From Microbacterium hominis NBRC 15708 (GTDB taxonomy: Bacteria > Actinomycetota > Actinomycetes > Actinomycetales > Microbacteriaceae): a DNA stretch of 64,000 nucleotides. Shown one piece after another: positions 18,494 to 26,971 of this stretch. The notes under the pieces were generated by a model, which had not been told where the DNA came from, did not search any database, and worked only from the letters and a program-made list of their open reading frames with translations. The translations under genes and the position numbers were made by a program. How positions within the stretch are numbered: the stretch's first letter is position 1; the number at the start of each line of letters is the position of its first letter. The DNA lies in NCBI RefSeq assembly GCF_001592125.1, contig NZ_BCWI01000003.1, forward strand, positions 30,070 through 94,069, written 5' to 3'.

Positions 18494-21400
18494 ATGAAGT
18501 CCTTTGCGTGGCTTCGCGCGCGTCCGCGCACGCTGATTTCGACCGCTGCCGTGACGGCGGCCGCCCTGGTGGTGGGCTTCTTCGCCGTCTCGTACGAGGG
18601 AAAGCCGACCACGGAGGTCGACCTCAACGACGGCGGTGTGTGGGTCACCAAGCAGTCGAGCCTGCTCATCGGCCACTTCAACCACTCCTCGCGCGTCCTC
18701 GACGGCGGCCTGCGCAACGGCACCGCCGACTACGACCTGCTGCAGAGCGGCACCCGGGTGCTGGTCGTCGACTCGACGGCATCCTCGATGGCCGCGATCG
18801 ATCCGGCACGGGTGATCCTGTCCGACTCCGCCGAGCTGAAGCCGGGCGCCGCCGTCGCGATGGGTGCCGACACGGTCGCGGTGCTCGAGCCGACCGGTGC
18901 GCTCTGGACCAGCCCCTTCACGGCCATCAGCGGGATCGGGGCCGAGGGCACCGAACCGGTGGCGGACGAGGGCAAGAACGCGAAGGTCGCCGTCGGCGTC
19001 GACGGGACGGTGTACGCGGCGTCGGCCGCCGACGCGGTGCTGCGCTCCTACGGCCCGGGCGACGACAGCACCACCGTGCAGAAGTCGTCGCGCGACTTGG
19101 ACGGCGTCTCCGCCGACCACACGCTGTCGCTGACCGTCGTCGGCACCACGCCGTACGTGCTCGATCACGACACCGACACCCTCTACGGCGGCGACGGCTC
19201 CCGCGTGCAGGTGCCCCGCGGCGCCGTCCTCCAGCAGCCGTCGGGAACTGCGAGCGCCGTGACCCTCGCGACGCCGACGGCTCTCGTGCGGGTCCCGATC
19301 GGCGGCGGTGACCCGGAGACCGTGGATGCCGGGAGCGCCGAGGGCGCACCCGCCGAGCCCGTCTACGTCGCGGGGTGCGCGTACGGCGCCTGGTCGGGCA
19401 GCGGACGCTTCGTCCGCGACTGCCCCGGCGAGGCCGACGACGTCGTCCAGGACGTGCCGGGCATCGAGCCCACGAGCGTGCTCCGCTTCCGCGTCAACCG
19501 CGATGTCGTCGTCCTCAACGACGTGTTCGGCGGGGCGGCGTGGATGGCGTCGGACTCGATGCAGCGCGTCGACAACTGGCAGGACATCACGCCGCCCGAG
19601 GGTGAGGGCGACGATGAGGAGGAGACCACCGAGGAGACGGTGCAGACCACCCTCCCGGAGCGCACCGACCAGAACACGCCCCCGGTGGCGCAGGACGACG
19701 AGTACGGCGTGCGGCCGGGCCGCACGACCGTGCTGCCCGTACTCGACAACGACACCGACGCCGACGGCGACGTGCTCGTGGCCGCCGCGTCGTCGACGCC
19801 CGGCTTCGGCAGCGTCGAGCCGATCAACAACGGCGCGGCCCTGCAGTTCACGACGCCGGAGGACGCCACCGGATCGACGAGCTTCCGCTACACGGTCGAC
19901 GACGGGCGCGGAGGCGAGGCATCGGCGACCGTCACGGTGACCGTGCACCCCTTCGACGTCAACTCCGCCCCCGTGCAGAAGCGCACCACGCCCATCACGG
20001 TCGAGTCGGGGGGCACCGCGTCGTACAACGTGCTCTCGGACTGGATCGACCCGGACGGGGACGACATCTTCCTCAAGGACGTCGCGGCCGACGGCGGCGA
20101 CGAGGCGGACTTCACCCCCGACGGCCAGATCACGTACCGCGCGATCGGCGGCACCCAGGGTCGGAAGGACGTGCCGATACTGGTCTCGGACGGCTCCGCC
20201 GACGGTCCGGGCATCTCCCGCTACGACATCCGGCCGCTCGGCACCACGCTGCCGGTGACGAACTCCGATCACGTCGTCACCCGCGCGGGCCGCACCGTCA
20301 CCGTCTCCCCCCTCACGAACGACACCAGCTCGGGCAGCGAGCCGCTGCGCCTCACCCGCGTCGACGAGGTGCCGGGGGCGACGATCGTTCCGGACTTCGC
20401 GAACAAGACCTTCACGTTCACCGCGGCCAGCCCGGGGACCTACTACCCGCAGTACCTCGTGTCGGCGGGCCCGAACTCCGTTCCGGGCCTCGTCCGCGTC
20501 GATGTGCTCCCGGCATCCAACGAGGATCTCCCGCCCGTCGCGGTGCGCGACATCGCGCTGCTGCCGGTCGGCGGCGACGTGCTCGTGAACGTGCTGTCCA
20601 ACGACACCGACCCGGGCGGCGGCATCCTCGTGGTGCAGTCGGTCACGTCCGAGCCGGGCTCCGGCGTCGCGGCGGCCGTCCTCGGCCACGAGACGGTGCG
20701 CATCAGCGACGTCGGCTCGCTCAACAAGCAGGTGCGGGTGGGCTACACGATCTCGAACGGGTCGCGGTCGGCCACCGGCGAGATCGTCGTGATCCCCGTG
20801 CCGCCGCCCGCCAAGCTGCGCCCGCCGGTCGCGAACGACGACCAGGCCGTCGTGCGCGTCGGCGACACCGTCACCATCCCGGTGCTCGCGAACGACTACC
20901 ACCCCAACGGCGACACCATCCACGTCGCTCCCGATCTCGTCGCCCCGCTGGTCGACCCCGCCGACGGCGCGGCGTTCGTCTCGGAGGACAAGGTGCGCTT
21001 CCGTGCCGGGGACACGCCCAAGACCGTCTATGTGACGTACGAGGCGGTCGACTCGTCGGGCCAGCGCGACGCCGGCTACGTCACGATCCAGATCCTGCCC
21101 CGCAACGACGAGGCGAACTCCGCTCCGAAGCCGCACGACATCACCGCGCGCACGTTGAGCGGGGCCACGGTGACGATCCCGGTGCCGCTGGACGGCATCG
21201 ACCAGGACGGCGACTCCGTCGAGCTGATCGGCATCGCAGAAGCGCCCAAGAAGGGGCGCATCGCCGAGACGGGGGCCAACTCGTTCACGTACGAGGCGTT
21301 CGGCGACGCGGTCGGCGTCGACACCTTCTCGTACCGCGTGCGCGACAGCCTGGGCAAGGACGCGACCGCGACCATCCAGGTGGGCATCGCCCCGGCGGCG

Positions 21401-24400
21401 TCGGTCAACCAGGCGCCCTACGCCGTGCGCGACGCCGTCGTGATCCGGCCCGGCCGAGAGGTCGCCGTGCCGGTGCTGGCCAACGACTCCGACCCCGACG
21501 GCGACGAGTTCGGCTTCGCCGAGGACGACCCGATCACGCTTCCCGACGTCGCCGGCCTGAAGGCGCGCATCAGCGGGAAGTACCTGCTGATCACCGCTCC
21601 CGAAGAGCAGATGAACACCTCGCTGCAGTACGCGATCACCGACGCGCGCGGCGCGCGGGCGAGCACGAGCGTGCAGATCACCGTCGACCCGGAGGTGCCG
21701 CTGGAGCGACCCATCGCGCGAGACGATCGCGTGCGGGCGGAGGACGTCAAGGACGGCACGACCGCCGAGATCGCGGTGCTCGAGAACGACGACGACCCCG
21801 ACGGCACGAAGGCCGACCTGACCGTCACGCTCGGCGTCGGCGGCGAGACCGCCCGCGTCGGCGCGGACGGCTCCGTGCGGGTCGAGGTCGGCGACCAGCG
21901 TCAGCTGATCACCTACACCGTGACCGACCCGGACGGCCTCACCGACTCCGCGTTCATCCGGGTGCCCGCGCTGTCGGAGCTGCCGCCCAGCCTGATCTCG
22001 ACGAAGCCCGTCGAGGTGAAGAGCGGCGAGACCATCGAGCTGCCTCTCTCGCAGTACGTCCGCGCCGCCGGCGGCAAGGGCGTCGTCATCACCGAGGCCG
22101 CCAAGGTCACGGCCGTGCACGCGAACGGCGCGAACCTGATCAAGGATCAGCAGACCCTCGTGTACACGTCGGCCGACCGGTACTTCGGCTCCGATGCGCT
22201 GACCTTCGAGGTCACCGACGGCGACGGCCCCGACGATCCGACCGGCCGCAAGGCGACGCTGACCATCCCGATCACGGTGCTCCCGCCCGACAACCAGTCG
22301 CCCACGATGCTCGGCGCGTCGATGAACGTCTCGCCCGGAGAAGACGCCACGGTGCTCGACCTCGCGGCGCTGGCGAGCGACCCCGATCCGGGCGACCAGG
22401 GCAAGCTCACGTTCCGCATCAAGGGGTCGACCCCCGACGGGCTCACCGCCGCGGTCGACGGCACCCAGCTCAAGGTGTCGGCATCCGCGTCGACGAAGAA
22501 GGGCACGCGGGCCGATCTCACCGTCACCGCGGACGACGGCACGACGCCGCCGGCGGAAGCGACGATCTCGATCACCGTGACGGCGTCCACACGGCCGCTG
22601 GCCAGCGCCAACGACGACGTCATCGCCCAGTCGAACCAGGGCTCCACCGAGTCCGTCGCCGTCCTCGACAACGATGTCAACCCGTTCCCGGAGACCCCGC
22701 TGAAGGTCGAGAGCGCCACGCTCGAGACCGGCCAGGCGCAGGTCGCAGTCCGCGGCGACCGCGTCGAGGTCACGAGCGACAAGGCCTTCGTGGGCGTCGT
22801 GGTCGCGCGCTACCGCGTGATGGATGCCACGGGGGACCCCGACCGCGCCGTCGAGGGACGCATCCGCATCACGGTGCAGGGCAAGCCGGACGCTCCCGGC
22901 CGGCCCGTCGTGTCGAGCATCCAGAGTCGCACCGTCGTGCTCTCCTGGACGCCGCCGACCGACAACGGCTCGCCGATCACGGGGTACACGGTCACCTCGA
23001 CGGCGAACAACTACATGAAGCAGTGCGCGTCGACGACGTGCACCCTCGACGGGCTCACCAACAACGTCGAGTACAACTTCGTGGTCACCGCGAGCAACAA
23101 GGTCGGCACGTCCGACCCGTCGATGCCGTCGGAGACCGCCCGTCCCGACGTCCGCCCCGACACGCCCGCGCCGCCGACGCTGAAGTTCGGCGACCGCAGC
23201 CTCACCGTCTCGTGGGTGGCGCCGCGCACCGAGGGCTCTCCGGTGGAGTCGTACACGCTCGAGATCTCGCCCGCGCCGCCGTCGGGCATCGTGCAGAAGA
23301 CCGGCGTCACCGGCACCACGATCGTGTGGGACGGCCTCGAGAACGGCTCGTCGTACCAGGTGCGCGTCCGGGCGCACAACCGCGCGCCGGAGCCGAGCGA
23401 GTTCAGTGCCTGGTCGGCCTCGATGGTGCCGGCCGCGCCGCCGGCGGCGCCGAACGCGCCCACGACGACGCTGCTCGACCCGGTGGGCTCACAGGCCCAG
23501 ATCCGTGTCGACTGGAGCGCCCCCGCCAACAACGGCGACACGATCTCGGCGTACGAGCTGCGCGTGCTGCGGGGGGGATCGGTCGTGAAGACCGTCCCCG
23601 TCTCGGGCAGCCAGACCAGTCAGGCCGTCGTCGTCGACACCTCGACGACGGACTACACCTTCGACGTGCGCGCGCAGAACAAGGCGGGCTGGGGCGAGCG
23701 CAGCCCGCAGTCGGCGCCGCGTCGCGGTGTGACGGCTCCGGCGGCGCCGACCGGTGTCGCGGCGAGCGAGGGCAACAACGCGGTCGGCGTCACGTGGACG
23801 GCCGGGTCGGGCAACGGTGCGGCCGCGAACGAGATCCGCTACGAGTACTCGGTCAACAACGGCGGGTGGAGCGGCTCCTGGGCGTCGGGCGGCACCAACG
23901 GCTCCGGCACGATCAGCGGGTCGCAGGTGGCCAACAACGGCACCTACAAGATCCGCGTGCGCGCCGTGTCGACCGTCGACGGAAGTTCCTTCGCGAGCGG
24001 CGCGTCGAACGAGTCCAACGCCGTCGCCCCCTACGGTCCGATCGGCAACCCGTCGGCGCGGGCGTCGGCATCCGGCACGAACATCACCTACTCCTGGTCG
24101 TCGCCGGGCCGCAACGGGCGCGACATCTCGACCGAGGTGTACATCGACGGCGGGCTCGTCAGCCGTGACGCGAACGGATCGCTGACCCGGGGCTACGGCT
24201 ATGCCGAGACGCACAGCATCGAGGTGCGCACGAGCGCGGCGGGCCAGACGACGACGGCCTCGGACTCGGCGCGCACCGCCGATCCGCCGAAACCGCGGGT
24301 GTGGGTCACGCGCGGCGACTTCGTCAACAACGGGTGTGTCAACGGCTGCTACAAGTTCGTCGTCAACACCCAGAACTTCCCGGCCGGCAGCTACAAGATC

Positions 24401-24583
24401 AACTGCTACCGCAGCGGCGGCAACGGTCCGATCAACACGTGGCAGGGTCCCTTCGACCTGCCCGCCAACGGCTCGAAGCAGCTGGAGTGCTTCCTCGGCG
24501 CCGACGGCTACGACGTGTGGGTCGACATCCTCGGCTGGGGTGGCTCCGTCGACACGGAGACGTCCTGGTGGCCACGGAACTGA
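18494..24583 (+). CDS. Giant membrane-anchored Ig/cadherin-like and fibronectin III protein
   Basis: 2029 aa from the ATG at 18494 (GGAGGGGAG upstream). A short basic N-terminus and one membrane helix (~13-35) anchor it. Residues ~40-385 look like a beta-propeller or similar extracytoplasmic domain, ending in an acidic linker. About eleven cadherin/Ig-like repeats follow (~395-1455), most starting like PVANDDQAVVRVGDTVTIPV and containing NDxDPDGD-type calcium-binding sequence. Then come about five FN3 repeats (~1463-1935; e.g. VVLSWTPPTDNGSPITGYTV) and a Cys-containing C-terminal domain (four Cys in ~80 residues). First gene of the type VII-like train. It probably forms a rigid stalk from the membrane through the wall, as adhesin, substrate receptor or conduit (inference). 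Confidence 0.85.
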   Translation: MKSFAWLRARPRTLISTAAVTAAALVVGFFAVSYEGKPTTEVDLNDGGVWVTKQSSLLIGHFNHSSRVLDGGLRNGTADYDLLQSGTRVLVVDSTASSMAAIDPARVILSDSAELKPGAAVAMGADTVAVLEPTGALWTSPFTAISGIGAEGTEPVADEGKNAKVAVGVDGTVYAASAADAVLRSYGPGDDSTTVQKSSRDLDGVSADHTLSLTVVGTTPYVLDHDTDTLYGGDGSRVQVPRGAVLQQPSGTASAVTLATPTALVRVPIGGGDPETVDAGSAEGAPAEPVYVAGCAYGAWSGSGRFVRDCPGEADDVVQDVPGIEPTSVLRFRVNRDVVVLNDVFGGAAWMASDSMQRVDNWQDITPPEGEGDDEEETTEETVQTTLPERTDQNTPPVAQDDEYGVRPGRTTVLPVLDNDTDADGDVLVAAASSTPGFGSVEPINNGAALQFTTPEDATGSTSFRYTVDDGRGGEASATVTVTVHPFDVNSAPVQKRTTPITVESGGTASYNVLSDWIDPDGDDIFLKDVAADGGDEADFTPDGQITYRAIGGTQGRKDVPILVSDGSADGPGISRYDIRPLGTTLPVTNSDHVVTRAGRTVTVSPLTNDTSSGSEPLRLTRVDEVPGATIVPDFANKTFTFTAASPGTYYPQYLVSAGPNSVPGLVRVDVLPASNEDLPPVAVRDIALLPVGGDVLVNVLSNDTDPGGGILVVQSVTSEPGSGVAAAVLGHETVRISDVGSLNKQVRVGYTISNGSRSATGEIVVIPVPPPAKLRPPVANDDQAVVRVGDTVTIPVLANDYHPNGDTIHVAPDLVAPLVDPADGAAFVSEDKVRFRAGDTPKTVYVTYEAVDSSGQRDAGYVTIQILPRNDEANSAPKPHDITARTLSGATVTIPVPLDGIDQDGDSVELIGIAEAPKKGRIAETGANSFTYEAFGDAVGVDTFSYRVRDSLGKDATATIQVGIAPAASVNQAPYAVRDAVVIRPGREVAVPVLANDSDPDGDEFGFAEDDPITLPDVAGLKARISGKYLLITAPEEQMNTSLQYAITDARGARASTSVQITVDPEVPLERPIARDDRVRAEDVKDGTTAEIAVLENDDDPDGTKADLTVTLGVGGETARVGADGSVRVEVGDQRQLITYTVTDPDGLTDSAFIRVPALSELPPSLISTKPVEVKSGETIELPLSQYVRAAGGKGVVITEAAKVTAVHANGANLIKDQQTLVYTSADRYFGSDALTFEVTDGDGPDDPTGRKATLTIPITVLPPDNQSPTMLGASMNVSPGEDATVLDLAALASDPDPGDQGKLTFRIKGSTPDGLTAAVDGTQLKVSASASTKKGTRADLTVTADDGTTPPAEATISITVTASTRPLASANDDVIAQSNQGSTESVAVLDNDVNPFPETPLKVESATLETGQAQVAVRGDRVEVTSDKAFVGVVVARYRVMDATGDPDRAVEGRIRITVQGKPDAPGRPVVSSIQSRTVVLSWTPPTDNGSPITGYTVTSTANNYMKQCASTTCTLDGLTNNVEYNFVVTASNKVGTSDPSMPSETARPDVRPDTPAPPTLKFGDRSLTVSWVAPRTEGSPVESYTLEISPAPPSGIVQKTGVTGTTIVWDGLENGSSYQVRVRAHNRAPEPSEFSAWSASMVPAAPPAAPNAPTTTLLDPVGSQAQIRVDWSAPANNGDTISAYELRVLRGGSVVKTVPVSGSQTSQAVVVDTSTTDYTFDVRAQNKAGWGERSPQSAPRRGVTAPAAPTGVAASEGNNAVGVTWTAGSGNGAAANEIRYEYSVNNGGWSGSWASGGTNGSGTISGSQVANNGTYKIRVRAVSTVDGSSFASGASNESNAVAPYGPIGNPSARASASGTNITYSWSSPGRNGRDISTEVYIDGGLVSRDANGSLTRGYGYAETHSIEVRTSAAGQTTTASDSARTADPPKPRVWVTRGDFVNNGCVNGCYKFVVNTQNFPAGSYKINCYRSGGNGPINTWQGPFDLPANGSKQLECFLGADGYDVWVDILGWGGSVDTETSWWPRN

Positions 24584-24620
24584 CGTCCACGAACGAACTC
24601 GCACAGCAAGGAACGAACGA

Positions 24621-25592
24621 ATGAGCATGACCCCCGAACAGGCGGCGTGGTTCCGCGACACCTTCACGCGGCTGGTCGACAACGTCGATCAGGCGCTGCT
24701 CGGAAAGCGCGAAGTGGTGGGCCTGGTGCTGTCCGCCATGCTCGCGGAGGGCCACGTGCTGCTGGAGGATGCGCCGGGCACCGGCAAGACGAGCCTCGCG
24801 AAGGCCATCGCCGCCTCCGTCCAGGGCACGAGCACCCGCATCCAGTTCACGCCCGACCTGCTGCCCTCCGACGTCACGGGCGTCACGATCTACGACCAGC
24901 AGAACCACCGCTTCGAGTTCCACCGCGGCCCGGTGTTCTCCTCGATCGTGCTGGCGGACGAGATCAACCGCGCCTCCCCGAAGACGCAGTCCGCGCTCCT
25001 GGAGGTGATGGAGGAGTCCCGGGTGACGGTCGACGGCGTGGCCCACGAGGTCGGCCGCCCGTTCCTGGTCATCGCGACGCAGAACCCCATCGAGCAGTCG
25101 GGCACGTACAAGCTGCCGGAGGCGCAGCTGGACCGCTTCATGCTGAAGACCTCCATCGGCTACCCGACGCTCGCCGTCACCGAGCGGATCCTCGCCGGGG
25201 CGGTCGACCGCAACCCCTCGGCATCCCTCAGCGCCATCATCACGACGAGCGCCGTCGCCGACATGGCCGACCTCGCCGCGACGGTGCACGTCGACCCGGT
25301 CGTCGCCCGCTACGCCGCGCAGCTCGTGGAGCACACGCGCGCATCGGAGTCGACGCGCCTGGGCGTCTCGGTGCGCGGGGCGATCTCGATGATCCGCGTC
25401 GCGAAGGTCTACGCCGCCTCGCAGGGCCGCCACTTCGTCGTGCCCGACGACGTGAAGACGCTCGCGGTGCCCGTCTGGGCGCACCGGCTCGTGCTCGACC
25501 CCGAAGCGGAGTTCTCCGGCACGAGCGCCGAGAGCGTCGTGCAGCGCGCCGTCGGCGCGGTCGAGGCACCCCTGGCACGGGCCGCGAGCTGA
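24621..25592 (+). CDS. MoxR-family AAA+ ATPase
   Basis: 323 aa. Walker A DAPGTGKTSLAKA, Walker B LADEINRASPKTQSALLEVM and sensor 1 ATQNPIEQSGTYKLPEAQLDRF, all standard MoxR. MoxR ATPases act as chaperones that help mature partner proteins, and are typically paired with DUF58 and transglutaminase-like membrane proteins, exactly as here. Its TGA overlaps the ATG of the DUF58 gene. Within this locus it probably assembles or remodels the membrane machinery. The start at 24621 sits 37 bp after the giant gene with a weak Shine-Dalgarno. Confidence 0.93.
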   Translation: MSMTPEQAAWFRDTFTRLVDNVDQALLGKREVVGLVLSAMLAEGHVLLEDAPGTGKTSLAKAIAASVQGTSTRIQFTPDLLPSDVTGVTIYDQQNHRFEFHRGPVFSSIVLADEINRASPKTQSALLEVMEESRVTVDGVAHEVGRPFLVIATQNPIEQSGTYKLPEAQLDRFMLKTSIGYPTLAVTERILAGAVDRNPSASLSAIITTSAVADMADLAATVHVDPVVARYAAQLVEHTRASESTRLGVSVRGAISMIRVAKVYAASQGRHFVVPDDVKTLAVPVWAHRLVLDPEAEFSGTSAESVVQRAVGAVEAPLARAAS

Positions 25593-26971
25593 TGTCGTCG
25601 GCGCCGGACACCCTGACCCCGTCGCGTCGTGCGCGCCGGCGGGGCGGCGACTCCGGCGTACCCGCGAGTGGGACGCCGACACCCGCTCCGGCATCCGAGG
25701 ACGTCGCCGGCGACGACGAGGCGCCTCTGGTCGCCCCGCGCGAGGCGACGGCGGCGGAGCGCCGCCGGGAGCGGATCGAGGTGGTGCGGCGGCGCACGAC
25801 ACGTGCGCTGCGCACGGTCGCCGACGTCGTGCAGCCGCTCGGCTGGGTGCTGATCGCGACGGCGGTGCTCGTCTGGTGGCTCGCCTTCGCGTACGGCTGG
25901 CGCGAGTTCCTCGTCGTCGCGGGCGTGGTCACGACCACGCTGGTGGTCAGCCTCGGGTTCCTCTTCGGGCGGACCACGTACGAGATCGGGCTGGATCTGA
26001 CGCGCACCCACGTCGTCGTCGGCGAGCGCGCCGTCGGCGGCCTCATGCTGGCCAACCGCACCTCGCGCACCCTCCTGCCCTCGGAAGTGATCCTGCCCGT
26101 CGGCGCCGGCCGGGGCGTCTTCCAGGTGCCGCGGCTCGTTCCCGGCGAGGAGCACGAAGAGGTCTTCGCCATCCCGACGACGGCACGTGGCGTCCTGTCG
26201 GTCGGCCCGGTGAGCGTGCGCCGCGGCGATCCGCTGGGGCTGTTCGAGCGTGCCCACGACCGCCGCCAGGCCGTCGACCTCTACGTCCACCCGCGCACGA
26301 CGACGCTCGACGGCCTCTCGCTCGGGCACCTGCGCGACCTCGAGGGCCTGCCGGTGCAGCACCTGTCCCGCGACGACGTCTCCTTCCACGCGCTGCGGGA
26401 GTACCAGCCGGGCGACGACCTGCGGCACGTGCACTGGAAGTCGACCGCGCGCGTTGGCGAGGTGATGGTCCGCCAGTACGAGGAGACGCGGCGCTCGCAC
26501 TTCGTCGTCGGGCTCTCGACCCTTCCCGACGAGTATCGCGAGGCCGAGGAGTTCGAGCTCGCCATCTCGGTCGCCGGCTCGGTGGGGCTGCGCGCCCTGC
26601 GCGACTCCCGCATCCTCGACGTCCGCACGCAGCACGGCCCGGTGCGCTCCGTCACGGCGCGGCGCTTCCTCGACGAGCTGTCGATGCTGGGCGCGTCGCG
26701 GCCCCGGCTGGGCGGCACGGTCGCCCTCGCCGGCAGCATCGCCGCGCACGCCCCGGATGCCGCGGTCGTCGTGCTCGTGACGGGCGCCCGCACCGACGCC
26801 GCCGAGCTGCGTCTGGCCTGCTCCCGTCTGCCGCAGGGCGTGCGCGCCCTCGCCGTCGTCGCGGACGTCCGCGTCGACGCGCCCGCCCTCCAGCGCATCG
26901 GAGAGGCCGACGTCGTCACGATCGGAGCACTCGACCAGCTGCCGCGCGCCGTCCGGAAGGTGCTGTCGTGA
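25592..26971 (+). CDS. DUF58 domain membrane protein
   Basis: 459 aa. Residues 1-70 are low-complexity and Pro/Ala/Arg-rich, then two membrane helices (VLIATAVLVWWLAFAY; FLVVAGVVTTTLVVSLGFLF, ~90-130), then the DUF58 domain. The domain hallmark is FHALREYQPGDDLRHVHWKSTARVGEVMVRQY (~270-300), given here only as a landmark in two parts: REYQPGDDLRHVHWKS and VMVRQYEE. DUF58 proteins are usually partners of MoxR ATPases. Start overlaps MoxR by one base; the next gene overlaps by 4 bases, so all are co-translated. Confidence 0.92.
   Translation: MSSAPDTLTPSRRARRRGGDSGVPASGTPTPAPASEDVAGDDEAPLVAPREATAAERRRERIEVVRRRTTRALRTVADVVQPLGWVLIATAVLVWWLAFAYGWREFLVVAGVVTTTLVVSLGFLFGRTTYEIGLDLTRTHVVVGERAVGGLMLANRTSRTLLPSEVILPVGAGRGVFQVPRLVPGEEHEEVFAIPTTARGVLSVGPVSVRRGDPLGLFERAHDRRQAVDLYVHPRTTTLDGLSLGHLRDLEGLPVQHLSRDDVSFHALREYQPGDDLRHVHWKSTARVGEVMVRQYEETRRSHFVVGLSTLPDEYREAEEFELAISVAGSVGLRALRDSRILDVRTQHGPVRSVTARRFLDELSMLGASRPRLGGTVALAGSIAAHAPDAAVVVLVTGARTDAAELRLACSRLPQGVRALAVVADVRVDAPALQRIGEADVVTIGALDQLPRAVRKVLS

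Noticed and set aside
18404..23377. 1657-codon open frame antisense to the giant Ig/FN3 gene
   Set aside because: No recognisable motif and repeat-like composition that mirrors the coding strand; the plus-strand frame has a clear anchor and domain repeats.
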